DNA of 64,000 nucleotides from JANOAR01 sp031411235 (lineage in GTDB: Bacteria; Verrucomicrobiota; Verrucomicrobiia; Verrucomicrobiales; Verrucomicrobiaceae): contig JANOAR010000270.1 of assembly GCA_031411235.1 (NCBI GenBank), positions 1 through 64,000 on the forward strand, given 5' to 3'. A program made the position numbers and the translations under genes. Positions 33,840-44,165 of the stretch are shown piece by piece. Each line of letters begins with the position of its first letter. Positions within the stretch are counted from its first letter, which is position 1. The notes under the pieces were generated by a model. It was not told the origin of the DNA, ran no database searches, and saw only the letters and a program-made list of their open reading frames with translations.

Positions 33840-35813
33840 ATGGATTTGATAAAATCAACGCTTCTCTTGACCGCCCTGGCCGCCGTCAGCCCCATTGCTG
33901 TCGCTCAAGATGTGAACCTCGATGGGGTTCCTTTCCCGAAGGTGCAGTTGCCCAAGGCGGCGAAGTCAGCGGAAATCATCGGGGCCTTGGGCCAGTCGCT
34001 GCCAGCGATGGCGCACTGGTATGGCGAGACCGAGGCTGGATTCCGCGAATGGATCAAGCGTGACCGATCACTGTTCGCAGACCGCGATGGACGTCTTGGC
34101 TATGTGTGCCCAGGGGCGGCGGCCAACGGTGCGACCACCACGACCTCAACGGCAACCGCCGCCTCTGGCTCGTATCCAGCGGATCAGACTTTCCTGCTGC
34201 ACAGCCGTCCAACCGCAACCAAAAAGCTTTACCTGGACTGCAACGGCCACACCACCACCGGCACCTCCTGGAACAGCAGCTACACCGCTGGGGCCAGCTT
34301 CACCACGCCGCCGTTCGACATGGATGGCGTCAACACCAGCTTCAGCGCCACGGAGCTGGACACCATCCAGCGTATCTGGCAGCGCGTGGTGGAGGACTAT
34401 GCCATCTATGACGTGGATGTAACCACTGAGGATCCCGGTGTGGAGGCCCTGCGCAAGTCCACTAGCACCGACGCCGCTTATGGCGTGCGTGTATGCATCG
34501 GCGGCAGCAGCTATGACTGGTTCAAGGCAGGCGCTGGTGGCGTAGCTTACGTGGGATCGTTCAACTGGAACAGCGACACCCCGTGCTATGTGTTCACCGC
34601 TCAGCTCGGCAACGGCAATGAGAAATACACTGCCGAGGCCATCAGCCATGAAGTCGGCCACACCCTCGGCCTCAAGCATGACGGCCAGACCAACGGCACA
34701 GAATACTACCAAGGCCACAGCAACTGGGCACCCATCATGGGCGTGGGCTATTACAAGGAAGTGACGCAGTTCAGCAAAGGCGAGTATCCGCTGGCCAACA
34801 ACCTCCAGGATGACCTGATCGTGATCCAGAACTATGGCCTCATCCGGCTGGCTGACGATGTGGGCGACAGCATTCTGAACGCCACCGTTCTTACTGGTAC
34901 CTCGCTCAGCGCCAGTGGTCTCATCACCACGCGCACGGACGCAGATCTGTTCAAATTTACCACGGGTGCTGGTACAGTCAGCTTTGCCACTGGCTCCGTT
35001 TCACCCTCGCCCAATCTCGACATGCTGCTGTCGATCTATGATGGAGCTGGCAACCTCGTCACCTTCGCCAACACCGCCAGCATGACCGGAGCCCTCACCA
35101 CCACGCTTGCAGCTGGCACCTATTACCTCGCCTTGGATGGCACCGCTCCTGGCGATCCTTTGACCGCCTACAACGACTACGACAGCCTGGGGCAATACAC
35201 CCTGACCGGAACGGTACAGACCACTGGCAATCAACCACCGCTCGCCGTCGCCTCCGCCACGCCTACCACTGGCACCGCACCGCTCGTCGTCGTCTTCTCC
35301 AGCAACGGCTCGTATGATGCCGACGGCACGATCTCCAGCTTCAACTGGGACTTCGGCGATGGCAGCGCACAATCCACCGAGGCCAGCCCAACACACACCT
35401 ACAGCGCGGTGGGCACCTATGTCGCGTCACTGGTCGTGTTCGACGACGGTGGCCTGTCCAGCTCTGCCACCGTGACCATCAATGTCAGTGCCGAAAGCGT
35501 GAAAGTCTTTGTCGGTGCCATCGCCATGAGCAAAAGCGCCACCCCCGCTGGCACCCAGGCCCAAGCCCTGGTAACCGTGAAAAACAGCAGCGGAGCCGTC
35601 GTGCCCAGCGCGACTGTCTCAGGCACTTGGACTGGCCTAGCCACTGGCAACGTCACCGGCACCACCAACAGCGCCGGGCAGATCGCCTTTGCCACCAAGC
35701 GGGTGAAAGGCACTGGCACCTTCACCTTCACAATTAAGGGCATCACTGCCTCCGGCAGCACCTATGACGCGACGCAGAACACGGTGACGAGTGCTTCAAT
35801 CTCGACGCCATAA
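33840..35813 (+). CDS. Secreted zincin metalloprotease with PPC-like and PKD domains
   Basis: 657 residues with a signal peptide (residues 1-22). The catalytic site is HEVGHTLGLKH (His270, Glu271, His274, His280), the extended metzincin HExxHxxGxxH motif, with a plausible Met-turn at Met300 (WAPIMGVGYY). A PPC-type beta-sandwich follows (about 340-460; LFKFTTGAGTVSF ... AGTYYLALDG), then a PKD domain (about 465-555; FNWDFGDGS, THTYSAVGTY) and a C-terminal Ig-fold domain (about 560-657). A secreted endopeptidase acting on matrix or host-like proteins is inferred. It is divergent from the second giant surface-protein gene. Confidence 0.88.
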   Translation: MDLIKSTLLLTALAAVSPIAVAQDVNLDGVPFPKVQLPKAAKSAEIIGALGQSLPAMAHWYGETEAGFREWIKRDRSLFADRDGRLGYVCPGAAANGATTTTSTATAASGSYPADQTFLLHSRPTATKKLYLDCNGHTTTGTSWNSSYTAGASFTTPPFDMDGVNTSFSATELDTIQRIWQRVVEDYAIYDVDVTTEDPGVEALRKSTSTDAAYGVRVCIGGSSYDWFKAGAGGVAYVGSFNWNSDTPCYVFTAQLGNGNEKYTAEAISHEVGHTLGLKHDGQTNGTEYYQGHSNWAPIMGVGYYKEVTQFSKGEYPLANNLQDDLIVIQNYGLIRLADDVGDSILNATVLTGTSLSASGLITTRTDADLFKFTTGAGTVSFATGSVSPSPNLDMLLSIYDGAGNLVTFANTASMTGALTTTLAAGTYYLALDGTAPGDPLTAYNDYDSLGQYTLTGTVQTTGNQPPLAVASATPTTGTAPLVVVFSSNGSYDADGTISSFNWDFGDGSAQSTEASPTHTYSAVGTYVASLVVFDDGGLSSSATVTINVSAESVKVFVGAIAMSKSATPAGTQAQALVTVKNSSGAVVPSATVSGTWTGLATGNVTGTTNSAGQIAFATKRVKGTGTFTFTIKGITASGSTYDATQNTVTSASISTP

Positions 35814-35908
35814 GGCCACTCACTGGCTCCTATCTGGTAGCCTCAAAAAGTGATCCTCTGATAATCCCGACGGCAGCAAGACTCTGCAAGTGACTTCACG
35901 CAGTGAAG

Positions 35909-38494
35909 TCATCGCCCCTTCTCATGCGCCACGATGAGATCCACAAACGCCCGCAAGTACTTCGCGGCCTTGGCCTCGCCAACGCCACGAATTTTCATCC
36001 CTGCCTCCAGGTTCATCGGCTTCAGCCGCGTGAAAAACTGCAATGTCTGATCCGGGAAAACCGTGTAGGCGGGCTTGCCTTCAGACTGCGAGAGGGTCAA
36101 ACGCAGGCGCTTGAGTTTGGCAAAGAGCGCCTCATCAAAGCCTAGCTCTTGGCCGCTGAATCCCGAGTCCTTGGTGCTGTGACGCGCACTGTCTGTCAGC
36201 GGGCTGACGGTCTTCGTCGTTGAGGGCCAGCGCAGCCGCACGCCTTGGCCACTGCGCATGGCTTGGTCACCGTTTGGCGTCAGCGTGAGCAGCGGATATT
36301 CACCCCCGCTGATCTCGACAAGCTGCGCGCCTTCCATCTCCTTGAAAAGCTGTTGCAGCACACTGCTGCCGATGTGTTTCAGCATTCCGTACGTCGTCAG
36401 TTGGTCGAGCTTGGCATCGAGTACTTCGCGGCTCTTACTGCCTGTCAGCATCGCGATCACGCGGCCTTTGCCGAAGCGGCCTTCCCACTCGCCATCGGCG
36501 TTCTTGCGGCTCATCCTCGCCACACCGCTAAGGGCTTGGCGCATCATCATCACCTCGGCGGGCGTACCTTCGCGAGCACTTTCATGGCCACTGCCGCGAC
36601 ACATATCGCAGGTGCCGCAGGGCACGCTATCGGCTTCGCCAAAGTAGGCGAGAATGGCTTGCTGCCGACACTGCCGACTCTCGCAGAGCGCGATCATGGC
36701 CTTCAGCTTCGAGCGATCACGCTTGGCCTTCTCAGCCAAAGCAGCGCGATCTAGTTTGAGCTGATGCGCACCAACGGTGGGCTGCAACAGGCGCGTGCCG
36801 CGAATCCTCATGCCCTGGATGTCGAAGCGCTCAATGTAATGCGTGCGTGCCAGCAAACTCAGTGTGCTGCCCACGGCCATGCTGTTTTTCACGTTCGCAG
36901 TCTTGGCGATGTCATCGATGGACATCTTCACCTCGTGGCCTTGGTCGGCATATTTGCGCAGCGTGTTGTAGATGTCGCAGATGATCTCGTAGCTGGGGTT
37001 GTTGCCGTCGATGAAGAAGTCCTGAGTCTTGGTATCGGCGAAGTTGTAGAACAGTTCGCAGTACGAAGGCTCGCCATCGCGCCCCGCGCGGCCAGCTTCC
37101 TGGTAATAGGCTTCGACGCTGCCTGGGATGTCGAAGTGAGCGACGAAACGCACATCACTGCGGTCGATGCCCATGCCAAAGGCATTCGTCGCGATGGCCA
37201 CGTCCTTGCGCTTGGAAATGAACTCATCCTGGGCATAGGCGCGTGACTTTTCATCCAACCCACCGTGGTAGGCGATGGCTTTGATATTCCACTCCTGCAT
37301 GAGGACGCTGACCTCATCGACGCGTTTGCGCGTGGCGCAGTAGATGATGCCCGTTTTATAGTCGGCGATCATGCGGCGCAGGCCCTTGTACTTCTCGTCG
37401 TGACTCGAGGTGTGGGTGATGTTGAGGCTGAGGTTGGGCCGCGAGAAGCCGCTGATATTTAGATAGGGATCGCGCAGGTTCAACGCGTTCTGAATGTCGC
37501 TGCGCACCTCCGCTGTGGCCGTCGCGGTGAGGGCAACAACCTGCGGGCGACCCAGGGCATCCAGCGCCTCGTGCAGGCGCAGGTAGTCGGGGCGGAAATC
37601 ATGCCCCCACTGGCTGAGGCAGTGCGCCTCATCGACGGCAAAGAGCGCAATGTCGATGGTGCGCAGCGCATTGACAAAGGCATGACTGCGAAAGCGCTCG
37701 GGCGCGACATAGACGAGCTTCCAGTCGCCGCGTCTCATGCCTTGGATGCGCTCGAACTGCTCATTCGGCGATAGCGTGCTGTTGATGACGGTGGCCGCGA
37801 TGCCGCGATTTACCAGGGCATCGACTTGATCCTTCATCAGCGCGATGAGCGGACTGACAACGATGGTGACGCCGTCCATGACCATCGCTGGCAATTGATA
37901 ACACAAGCTCTTGCCACCGCCCGTCGGCATGATGACCAAGGTATCGCGCCCGGCGAGGATGGCGCTGATGACCTCCTCCTGGCTGTCGAGGAATTTGCGA
38001 AAGCCAAAGTACTGTTCCAGCGCCTCCTCCGCGCTGTGGATGGTGGCGGTGATGGCTGGGCGCTCGCGGGGTTCAGCATGGCCAAAGTCGTTCCGAGGCT
38101 GGGGCGGCTGAGCAGTGGTGAAGTCGTCGTCGAAGTCTAGGGCGTTGTCAGGATGAGGCTCGTGCAAAGTATGGCGTGGGGCGGGGCGAGGTTGGTGGAT
38201 CGTAGGCTGTGGTGTGGGGCGAGTAGCTGGGCGTTCATAGCTAGCATCTCGACGGCTGTCATCTCGGCTCTGTGATGGACTTGGCTTCGACTTACTGGCC
38301 GTGGCGCTCATGCTTGAGCCCGTGTGAGTCGTTGCGACTGCGCGAGTCTCACTGTGGTGAATCGGTGCATGGGAATCATCCTCGCGCATCATTTCCTCAG
38401 CAAATAAATCAGCCGCTACGCCGAGATCGAATTCGAGATTCAACTCGTCGTCGCAAGGCTCAGGGATGTCGATGTGGAGTAGCTCGTCCGGCAC
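35909..38494 (-). CDS. recQ: ATP-dependent DNA helicase RecQ with N-terminal extension
   Basis: 861 residues; bacterial RecQ is usually about 600-730. Residues 1-150 are low-complexity and polar with Pro, His and Arg runs, and precede the canonical start [21 protein letters not shown]. Walker A is TGGGKS (191-196), the DEAH box is 288-291 ([16 protein letters not shown]), and [15 protein letters not shown] and [13 protein letters not shown] are motifs V and VI. The zinc-binding Cys set ends in CGTCDMC, followed by a winged-helix RQC domain and a C-terminal HRDC domain. RecQ unwinds recombination and replication intermediates 3' to 5'. The extension may be a protein-interaction tail. Confidence 0.93.
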   Translation of the reverse strand: MPDELLHIDIPEPCDDELNLEFDLGVAADLFAEEMMREDDSHAPIHHSETRAVATTHTGSSMSATASKSKPSPSQSRDDSRRDASYERPATRPTPQPTIHQPRPAPRHTLHEPHPDNALDFDDDFTTAQPPQPRNDFGHAEPRERPAITATIHSAEEALEQYFGFRKFLDSQEEVISAILAGRDTLVIMPTGGGKSLCYQLPAMVMDGVTIVVSPLIALMKDQVDALVNRGIAATVINSTLSPNEQFERIQGMRRGDWKLVYVAPERFRSHAFVNALRTIDIALFAVDEAHCLSQWGHDFRPDYLRLHEALDALGRPQVVALTATATAEVRSDIQNALNLRDPYLNISGFSRPNLSLNITHTSSHDEKYKGLRRMIADYKTGIIYCATRKRVDEVSVLMQEWNIKAIAYHGGLDEKSRAYAQDEFISKRKDVAIATNAFGMGIDRSDVRFVAHFDIPGSVEAYYQEAGRAGRDGEPSYCELFYNFADTKTQDFFIDGNNPSYEIICDIYNTLRKYADQGHEVKMSIDDIAKTANVKNSMAVGSTLSLLARTHYIERFDIQGMRIRGTRLLQPTVGAHQLKLDRAALAEKAKRDRSKLKAMIALCESRQCRQQAILAYFGEADSVPCGTCDMCRGSGHESAREGTPAEVMMMRQALSGVARMSRKNADGEWEGRFGKGRVIAMLTGSKSREVLDAKLDQLTTYGMLKHIGSSVLQQLFKEMEGAQLVEISGGEYPLLTLTPNGDQAMRSGQGVRLRWPSTTKTVSPLTDSARHSTKDSGFSGQELGFDEALFAKLKRLRLTLSQSEGKPAYTVFPDQTLQFFTRLKPMNLEAGMKIRGVGEAKAAKYLRAFVDLIVAHEKGR

Positions 38495-38599
38495 AGTCTT
38501 GCATCATGGCGCGAATGTGCGCAGGCTCAAGCAACTCACTGAACACCGCGTGAAAACCAACGCAAAATTTAACCGCCAGACATCACTACCGAAACGACC

Positions 38600-40042
38600 T
38601 CACGCTTCGATCTTGGTATAAGGATTGCCCTCGTTCAAGTCGATGCGTTCGGGCCTGCCTTTGTGATGATAAACGAGGCGCGTGTGGTCGATACCCATCA
38701 AATGCAGGATGGTCGCGTGCAGATCGTGGACGTGCAGCTTATCCTCCACGGCACGCAGGCCCAAGTCATCGGTGGTGCCGATGGTGGTGCCTGCTTTCAC
38801 GCCGCCACCAGCCATCCAGATGGTGAAGCCAGTGGGGTTGTGGTCGCGGCCATCGCCCTTTTCACTCATCGGCGTACGGCCAAATTCGCCACCCCAGATG
38901 ACGAGGGTTTCATCCAGCAGACCACGCTCCTTCAGGTCTTGCAGCAGAGCGGCCACGGGCTTGTCCTGCTCGGCGCAGTACTTGGTGTGGTTCTCTTCCA
39001 GCTTGGCGTGGGCGTCCCACTTGCTGCCAGCGCCGTGGTAGAGCTGCACGAAGCGCACACCGCGCTCGACGAGACGGCGGGCGAGCAGGCAGTTGCGGCC
39101 CATCGTGGCGGTCACGGGATCGTCGATGCCGTAGAGCTTTTTGGTCGCCTCGGACTCATCTTTTAAATCCACCGCCTCAGGTGCCTGCGCTTGCATTTTA
39201 AAGGCCAACTCATAGGCCCGGATGCGGGCATCGAGTTCACTGTTGTCCTCGCGTCCCGAGCCGAAGTCACGGTTCAGTTTACCGAGGAAAGCGAGCTTGC
39301 TGCGCTGCCGCGATTCGGTGATGCCCTTGGGCGTGGCGAGATTGGCAATCGGCACAGCACCGCCTTCAAATTCAACCCCTTGGTAAGTCGCAGGCATGAA
39401 GCCTGCACCCCAGTTGCGCACGCCGTTGACGACTTGCGTCTCAGTGTCTTTGATGACGATAAAGGCAGGCAGGTTTTGGTTCTCAGTGCCCAGGCCATAG
39501 TTGACCCATGAGCCCAGCGAAGGGCGACCACCGAAGATGCTGCCCGTGTTCATCTGGCAGACGCCACCGGCGTGGTTGATGCCATCGGAAACACAACTGC
39601 GGATGACGCATAATTCATCGGCCATCTTCGCCGTGTATGGTAGCCAATCGCTTACCCACAGCCCACTCTGCCCGTGCTGTGCCCACTGGCGTTTGTCGGC
39701 CAGCAGCGGCGCACGCGACTCGCCCATCGCGGTGATGACGGAGCCAAAGCTATCGGGCAACGACTGCCCTTCGAGTTTCCTCAGCAGTGGCTTGGGATCG
39801 AATAAATCAATCTGGCTGGGGCCACCTTCCATGAACAAATAAATGACGCTCTTCGCCTTGCCCATGCGGTGCGCAATCTTAGCGGCCTGCGGGCTTGCAG
39901 GCGTGCCTGTGGCATCGCCAAAGGCAGCCATCAGCTTGTCTTCTCCAAGCAAAGCTGTGAGCGCGAGTGAGCCGAAACCAGCGCCGCCACGGCGCAGGAA
40001 GTCACGGCGATTGGTGAGGAGTTCGTGATGGGGAGTTGTCAT
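38600..40042 (-). CDS. DUF1501 protein (Tat-exported, alkaline-phosphatase-fold)
   Basis: 480 residues from the ATG at 40042, which overlaps the stop of the upstream PSD1 gene (ATGA); longer in-frame starts lie inside that gene. A twin-arginine signal (NRRDFLRRGGAGFGSLALTALL) is followed by the DUF1501 pattern: VIYLFMEGGPSQIDLFDPKP, INHAGGVCQMNTGSIFGGRPSLGSWVNYGLG, NCLLARRLVERGVRFVQLYHG, and VIWGGEFGRTP with DHNPTGFTIWMAGGG near the end. DUF1501 proteins pair with PSCyt/PSD1 proteins throughout Planctomycetes and Verrucomicrobia and have a sulfatase/phosphatase-like fold; the substrate is unknown. Translational coupling with the upstream gene supports a joint complex. Confidence 0.93.
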   Translation of the reverse strand: MTTPHHELLTNRRDFLRRGGAGFGSLALTALLGEDKLMAAFGDATGTPASPQAAKIAHRMGKAKSVIYLFMEGGPSQIDLFDPKPLLRKLEGQSLPDSFGSVITAMGESRAPLLADKRQWAQHGQSGLWVSDWLPYTAKMADELCVIRSCVSDGINHAGGVCQMNTGSIFGGRPSLGSWVNYGLGTENQNLPAFIVIKDTETQVVNGVRNWGAGFMPATYQGVEFEGGAVPIANLATPKGITESRQRSKLAFLGKLNRDFGSGREDNSELDARIRAYELAFKMQAQAPEAVDLKDESEATKKLYGIDDPVTATMGRNCLLARRLVERGVRFVQLYHGAGSKWDAHAKLEENHTKYCAEQDKPVAALLQDLKERGLLDETLVIWGGEFGRTPMSEKGDGRDHNPTGFTIWMAGGGVKAGTTIGTTDDLGLRAVEDKLHVHDLHATILHLMGIDHTRLVYHHKGRPERIDLNEGNPYTKIEA

Positions 40043-43000
40043 TGCAGGTAAAAAAATTCGTTCGAGTTGAAGAGCGCGTGGCAAAAATCTGCGACGGCTT
40101 CTTTGCTGGGATCGGCTGGGCGTTTGCCCTTGGTCAGCGAGGTGCTGGTTTCCCAAGACCAGGCTTGGGCGGGCAAGGCTTTCAGCATGGTGGCGGCGAG
40201 GTCGGCATTCACATCGGCGATGCAGGTGGCCTCGCTGGCACCTACCCAAGCCATCAGTTTTCCGCCCTCCAGCGAGCCATTGCGGATTGCCACACGGGCG
40301 ATGGCACCGTCCCAGAGGCTACGCTTGTCCACATCACGGCCACCGACATACAGGGCGCGCGTGGGATTGATGTAGCTGTCGCAGACCTGAGTATGCACCG
40401 TCGCGCTCTGCATGGGTGCAGAGGGATCGCTGAGGTCGCGAGCGTAGAAGGTGACGCTGCCGCCGAGTGTCTGGCCCTCGGGCGGATGGTTGTCGATGCT
40501 GGCCGCCACGTAGTAAGGTTTGTTCAAGGGAATACGCAGGCCGGAGGGCACGGCCTCGTAAAGCGGGCTGTCTTGGAAATCCTCGCCGCTGAGTTGCATG
40601 ATGAGGTTGTTGGGCTTGTGCGCGGACTTCTCGCCCGTCACGCCAAAGGCCCAGCCAGCCTCGGTTTTGCTATTGTTCCAACGCGAGGCGATGGTGCGCA
40701 CGGCGGCATCGGGATAAAGTGAGGTGAGGTAAACCACGGCCTCCACGGCGAACTGCTCAGCCTCCAGTTTACCAGAGGTGCTGACGCGCAATTTTTCATT
40801 GCCCGTGCCGGGCTTTAGCATCAACGCCTTCGATGTTTTTGCCGCCGAGGTAGGGCCGAAGTAGGGGCTAGCGCTGGCCAGCGCGGGAGCAGGTGGTGGG
40901 GGCGGAGGGGCGTCGCGGAGGAGTTGCGCACGCTGAGCTTTCAAGAAACCTGTCGCTGCCCCCAGTTCATCGGCACTGGGAGCACGAGCGAAGGTTCGCT
41001 GGTAGGCGAGGCGTACCAGTTCGGCATCGTTTTTGGGCTTGCCAGTTAGTAACGAATTCGCCATGACGCGGGCGCGATCCAGAGGCCATTCGCCATTGAT
41101 GAGCAGCAGGCTCTGTGTGGCTGTCGTCGTCGATTGCCTCTCGGGGATGCTCTGGAAGCCCGCAGGCATGTCCAAGCTGCTGAGGAAGTCGTCCACAGAG
41201 TTGCGTATTTTTTTGGTGTAAATGCTGCGCACGGGCTTGGTGCCTGCCTCGCCTTCGCCGCCCATGCGCGTGAGCAATTCACCACTCGCCGCGAGCACGG
41301 CATCCCGAGCTTGCTCGGCATCCAGACGACGCGGAGGGAAACGCCAGAGCAGGCGGTTTTCGGGGTCGGTGGTGAGTTGGCTAATCGCTAGAGGTTGACT
41401 CGATGGTGCGGCTTTTGAGGCTGCAATCGTAGCGCTCTGCCGATACGTTGCCGACATCACGATCATCTTTTGCAGCGGCTTGAAACGGCCACCGTTGCGC
41501 AGGAATTCGCCCGTCAACCAGTCGAGCAGTTCGGGGTGTGTGGGCTTCTCTCCTAGGTGGCCGAAGTCGCTGGCATTACCCGCGATGCCTTTGCCGAAAT
41601 GGTACTGCCACACGCGGTTCACGATCACGCGCCATGTCACGGGGTTGTCTGGGTTGGTGAGCCAGTTGGCCAGCACCGTGCGCCGACCTGTGGTCGTAGC
41701 ATTGCCGGAAGGCTCGGGGATTTTGGCATCGGTGGGGTCGAGGATGGTCAGGAAGCCGGGCTGCACTTGCACCTCGCCTAACTTGCGTGTTTTGAACTTC
41801 GTCGTCGCACCCACGGTGCCTGTTTCGCCGATCACAAAAGCCGGAAGCAAAGGCTCGGGCTTTAGGGTGTCGAATAGCTTCAACTGTTCCTTCGCCTCAG
41901 CCAGTTGCGAGAGCATGGGCTCCTTCAGCTTCTCGGGCTTGTAGCGCACGCGCTCATAGTCCATCTGCCGCAGAGCAAGCTGCACCACTTGCTCTTCCCA
42001 GGGCGTGCGGGCCGAGGGAGCCTTGGCAAACATGACCTGGACTTCATCGGGGAATTTCTCGATAGCGCTCTTCTCTGCCTTGGCGATGCGCGGCTCGATG
42101 ATATCATCAATCACGGCGAGTGGCTCCTTCGCGGCCTCTCGGTAGGCGGCCATTTTTGCCGCGTACTCACGCTGCTGCTCGGCACTCGCGAGCAGCTTGT
42201 TTTCCGGCCAGGTGATGTTGCCAAAGAAGGCCTGCAACCGGTAATAATCCTTCTGTAAAATGGGATCAAACTTGTGGTCGTGGCAGTGCGCACACTGCAC
42301 GCTCATGCCCAGGAAGACATCGGCGGTGACGTCGGTGACTTCGTTCAGAATATTCTGCCACTGTGTCTCGGCGTCGCGCTGGTTGTACTCATAGATGGTG
42401 TGGCGGAGGAAGCCCGTCGCCACGGTGACACTGGTGTCATCGGGTGCGATCTCGTCGCCTGCTAGCTGCTCGCGGACGAACTGCGCGTAAGGCTTGTCGT
42501 CGTTGAAGGAGCTGATCACATAATCGCGATACGGCCACACATTGGGCCGATAGGCATCCTGACGGTAGCCTTCGCTCTCAGCGTAGCGCACGAGATCCAG
42601 CCAATGCTGTGCCCAACGCTCGCCGTAGCGAGGGGAGGCGAGGAGCCGATCGACAAGGCGCTCGTAGGCGGAGGGCGACTTTCCGTTTTCCGTTTTCCGT
42701 TTTCCGCTTTGGGACTCTGCGGCGCAGTCGGCGAGGAATTGTGTGACCTCGGCAGGTGATGGCGGCAGACCCGTGAGATCGAAGTAGAGGCGGCGGATCA
42801 ACTCTGTGGGCGTGGCCTCGGGCGAGGGCTGCAATTGGTTCTCCATGAGCTTCTTTTGAACGAAGGCATCAATGGGATTGCGGACGCCATCACCAGCCGC
42901 CATCTGCACGCCGAAATCCTTGGTTTGCAAGGGTTTGAACGACCACCACTGACGATCCTCATCGGTGATCTGGCCTGGCTTGCGGCCCAGTTTAGCGCCA

Positions 43001-43386
43001 GCCACCTCGGCTTCGGGCCAAGGAGCACCGAGCGTGATCCATTGCCGCAGTGTGGCGATGTCGGCCTCGGGGAGTTTGCCATCGGGCGGCATTTCCATCT
43101 CCTTATCAGTGTACAACACGGCGTGCATCAGCAGGGACTTGTCGGGCTGGTGAGGCACCAGCCCAGGCCCCTGCTCGCCGCCCTGGAGGATGTAGGCGAG
43201 ATTGTCTAAGCGCAGTCCACCCTTGTGTTTCTTCTCGCCGTGGCACTCCTGACAGTTCTTCACCAGTATGGGGCGCACCTTGTTTTCAAAGAACTTCAGT
43301 GCCTCGGGCGAAGCGGCAGCGCTGGCGATGGGCTGTGTGCTGAGCCACGCCAGGGCGAGTGCGGTGAGTTGTAGTTTGCCTATCAT
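40039..43386 (-). CDS. PSCyt1-DUF1549-DUF1553 protein with LamG-like insertion
   Basis: 1,115 residues from the ATG at 43386, which starts a normal signal peptide (KLQLTALALAWLSTQPIASA). One haem motif, C45QECH49, lies in the planctomycete cytochrome C domain (KVRPILVKNCQECHGEKK ... MPPDGKLPEADIATLRQWI). DUF1549 (about 155-400; YERLVDRLLASPRYGERWAQHW) and DUF1553 (PSD1, about 590-850) follow. A concanavalin/LamG-like domain (about 870-1060; ASIDNHPPEGQTLGGSVTFYA, ALYVGGRDVD) is inserted before the closing ADFCHALFNSNEFFYL. The family is linked to polymer breakdown but is not biochemically settled. A 7-bp tandem repeat lies in the DUF1549 region. Confidence 0.93.
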   Translation of the reverse strand: MIGKLQLTALALAWLSTQPIASAAASPEALKFFENKVRPILVKNCQECHGEKKHKGGLRLDNLAYILQGGEQGPGLVPHQPDKSLLMHAVLYTDKEMEMPPDGKLPEADIATLRQWITLGAPWPEAEVAGAKLGRKPGQITDEDRQWWSFKPLQTKDFGVQMAAGDGVRNPIDAFVQKKLMENQLQPSPEATPTELIRRLYFDLTGLPPSPAEVTQFLADCAAESQSGKRKTENGKSPSAYERLVDRLLASPRYGERWAQHWLDLVRYAESEGYRQDAYRPNVWPYRDYVISSFNDDKPYAQFVREQLAGDEIAPDDTSVTVATGFLRHTIYEYNQRDAETQWQNILNEVTDVTADVFLGMSVQCAHCHDHKFDPILQKDYYRLQAFFGNITWPENKLLASAEQQREYAAKMAAYREAAKEPLAVIDDIIEPRIAKAEKSAIEKFPDEVQVMFAKAPSARTPWEEQVVQLALRQMDYERVRYKPEKLKEPMLSQLAEAKEQLKLFDTLKPEPLLPAFVIGETGTVGATTKFKTRKLGEVQVQPGFLTILDPTDAKIPEPSGNATTTGRRTVLANWLTNPDNPVTWRVIVNRVWQYHFGKGIAGNASDFGHLGEKPTHPELLDWLTGEFLRNGGRFKPLQKMIVMSATYRQSATIAASKAAPSSQPLAISQLTTDPENRLLWRFPPRRLDAEQARDAVLAASGELLTRMGGEGEAGTKPVRSIYTKKIRNSVDDFLSSLDMPAGFQSIPERQSTTTATQSLLLINGEWPLDRARVMANSLLTGKPKNDAELVRLAYQRTFARAPSADELGAATGFLKAQRAQLLRDAPPPPPPAPALASASPYFGPTSAAKTSKALMLKPGTGNEKLRVSTSGKLEAEQFAVEAVVYLTSLYPDAAVRTIASRWNNSKTEAGWAFGVTGEKSAHKPNNLIMQLSGEDFQDSPLYEAVPSGLRIPLNKPYYVAASIDNHPPEGQTLGGSVTFYARDLSDPSAPMQSATVHTQVCDSYINPTRALYVGGRDVDKRSLWDGAIARVAIRNGSLEGGKLMAWVGASEATCIADVNADLAATMLKALPAQAWSWETSTSLTKGKRPADPSKEAVADFCHALFNSNEFFYLQ
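42680..42706. repeat. 7-bp tandem repeat inside the PSCyt1/PSD1 gene
   Basis: Three full copies of TTTTCCG plus a 6-bp partial copy run head to tail (plus-strand reading). The unit is not a multiple of three, so gain or loss of a single copy would shift the frame. On the coding strand it encodes KRKTENGK, inside an apparent insertion just before the DUF1549 helix SAYERLVDRLL. Confidence 0.9.
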
Positions 43387-43521
43387 GAATGCGAATATAG
43401 TGGCCGATAATCTACTGTTTGGACAGGGCATTTCTCTCGCTGATACGCGCCTCGTTAAACATATCAATTTCTGAGTTTCGATTTCCTAGCTCCTCGAATA
43501 GTATCGCCATCTCCACCGACG

Positions 43522-44148
43522 ATGTCAGCCACCCCATCCGATATGATGCCCCTCACCGCGCCTGCGGATGCCAGCGAAGTCAGCGACATTGACCTTGTGA
43601 AGCGTTCCCAGAATGGCGATTCTCGCGCCTTCGACACTCTGGTGACGAAGTATCGGAGCCGTATTTATTCCATGTCCTACTCGCTCGTTCAGAACGAATC
43701 CGATGCCTGGGACATCGCGCAGGACAGCTTCATCAAGGCCTGGCGGGCGATCCCCAGCTTCAAGCTGGACTCCTCCTTTTACACCTGGCTCTACCGCATC
43801 GCCCACAACTGCGCCTACGACCAATTGCGCAAGCGCAAGCATACCCAAGCAGGTGAATTCGACGATAGCCGGGCGGATCATCATCCCGATCCCACGGCTG
43901 AAGCAGTGCCACACCATGAAATCCGCCCCGACCACGCGCTGAGCAATCGCGAGCTGCGCGGCAGAATCGCCCAAGCCATCAGCCAGCTCTCGGAGGATCA
44001 CCGCACCGCCATCCTTTTAAAGGAAGTCGAAGGGCTCAAGTACCACGAAATCGCCGAAGCCATGAACAGCTCCATCGGCACCGTCATGTCGCGCCTCTTT
44101 TACGCGCGAAAGAAGCTGCAAGAGCTGCTCAAGGACACGCAGTACTAA
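43522..44148 (+). CDS. ECF-type RNA polymerase sigma factor
   Basis: 208 residues. Region 2 is visible as LVTKYRSRIYSMSYSLVQNESDAWDIAQDSFIKAWRAIPSF with FYTWLYRIAHNCAYDQLRKRK (about 30-110), and region 4 as AISQLSEDHRTAILLKEVEGLKYHEIAEAMNSSIGTVMSRLFYARKKLQELL (about 150-205). Regions 1 and 3 are absent, as in extracytoplasmic-function sigma factors. No anti-sigma gene follows: the next gene is convergent after 17 nt and encodes an exported helical protein. It is divergent from the PSCyt1/PSD1 gene with 135 nt between starts, so it may act on that operon. Target promoters are unknown. Confidence 0.92.
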   Translation: MSATPSDMMPLTAPADASEVSDIDLVKRSQNGDSRAFDTLVTKYRSRIYSMSYSLVQNESDAWDIAQDSFIKAWRAIPSFKLDSSFYTWLYRIAHNCAYDQLRKRKHTQAGEFDDSRADHHPDPTAEAVPHHEIRPDHALSNRELRGRIAQAISQLSEDHRTAILLKEVEGLKYHEIAEAMNSSIGTVMSRLFYARKKLQELLKDTQY

Positions 44149-44165
44149 GCCTCGTCGATGGCGAC

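Noticed and set aside
35891..35911. 8-bp-stem hairpin overlapping the recQ stop
   Set aside because: Perfect stem but no T-run on either strand, and it is only one of many short inverted repeats; too weak to call a terminator.
39390..39406. Inverted repeat with arms GCAGGC/GCCTGC in the DUF1501 gene
   Set aside because: It falls in a conserved part of the protein (GAGFMPATYQG) without an insertion, so it is probably a codon-driven coincidence and not a REP-type element.
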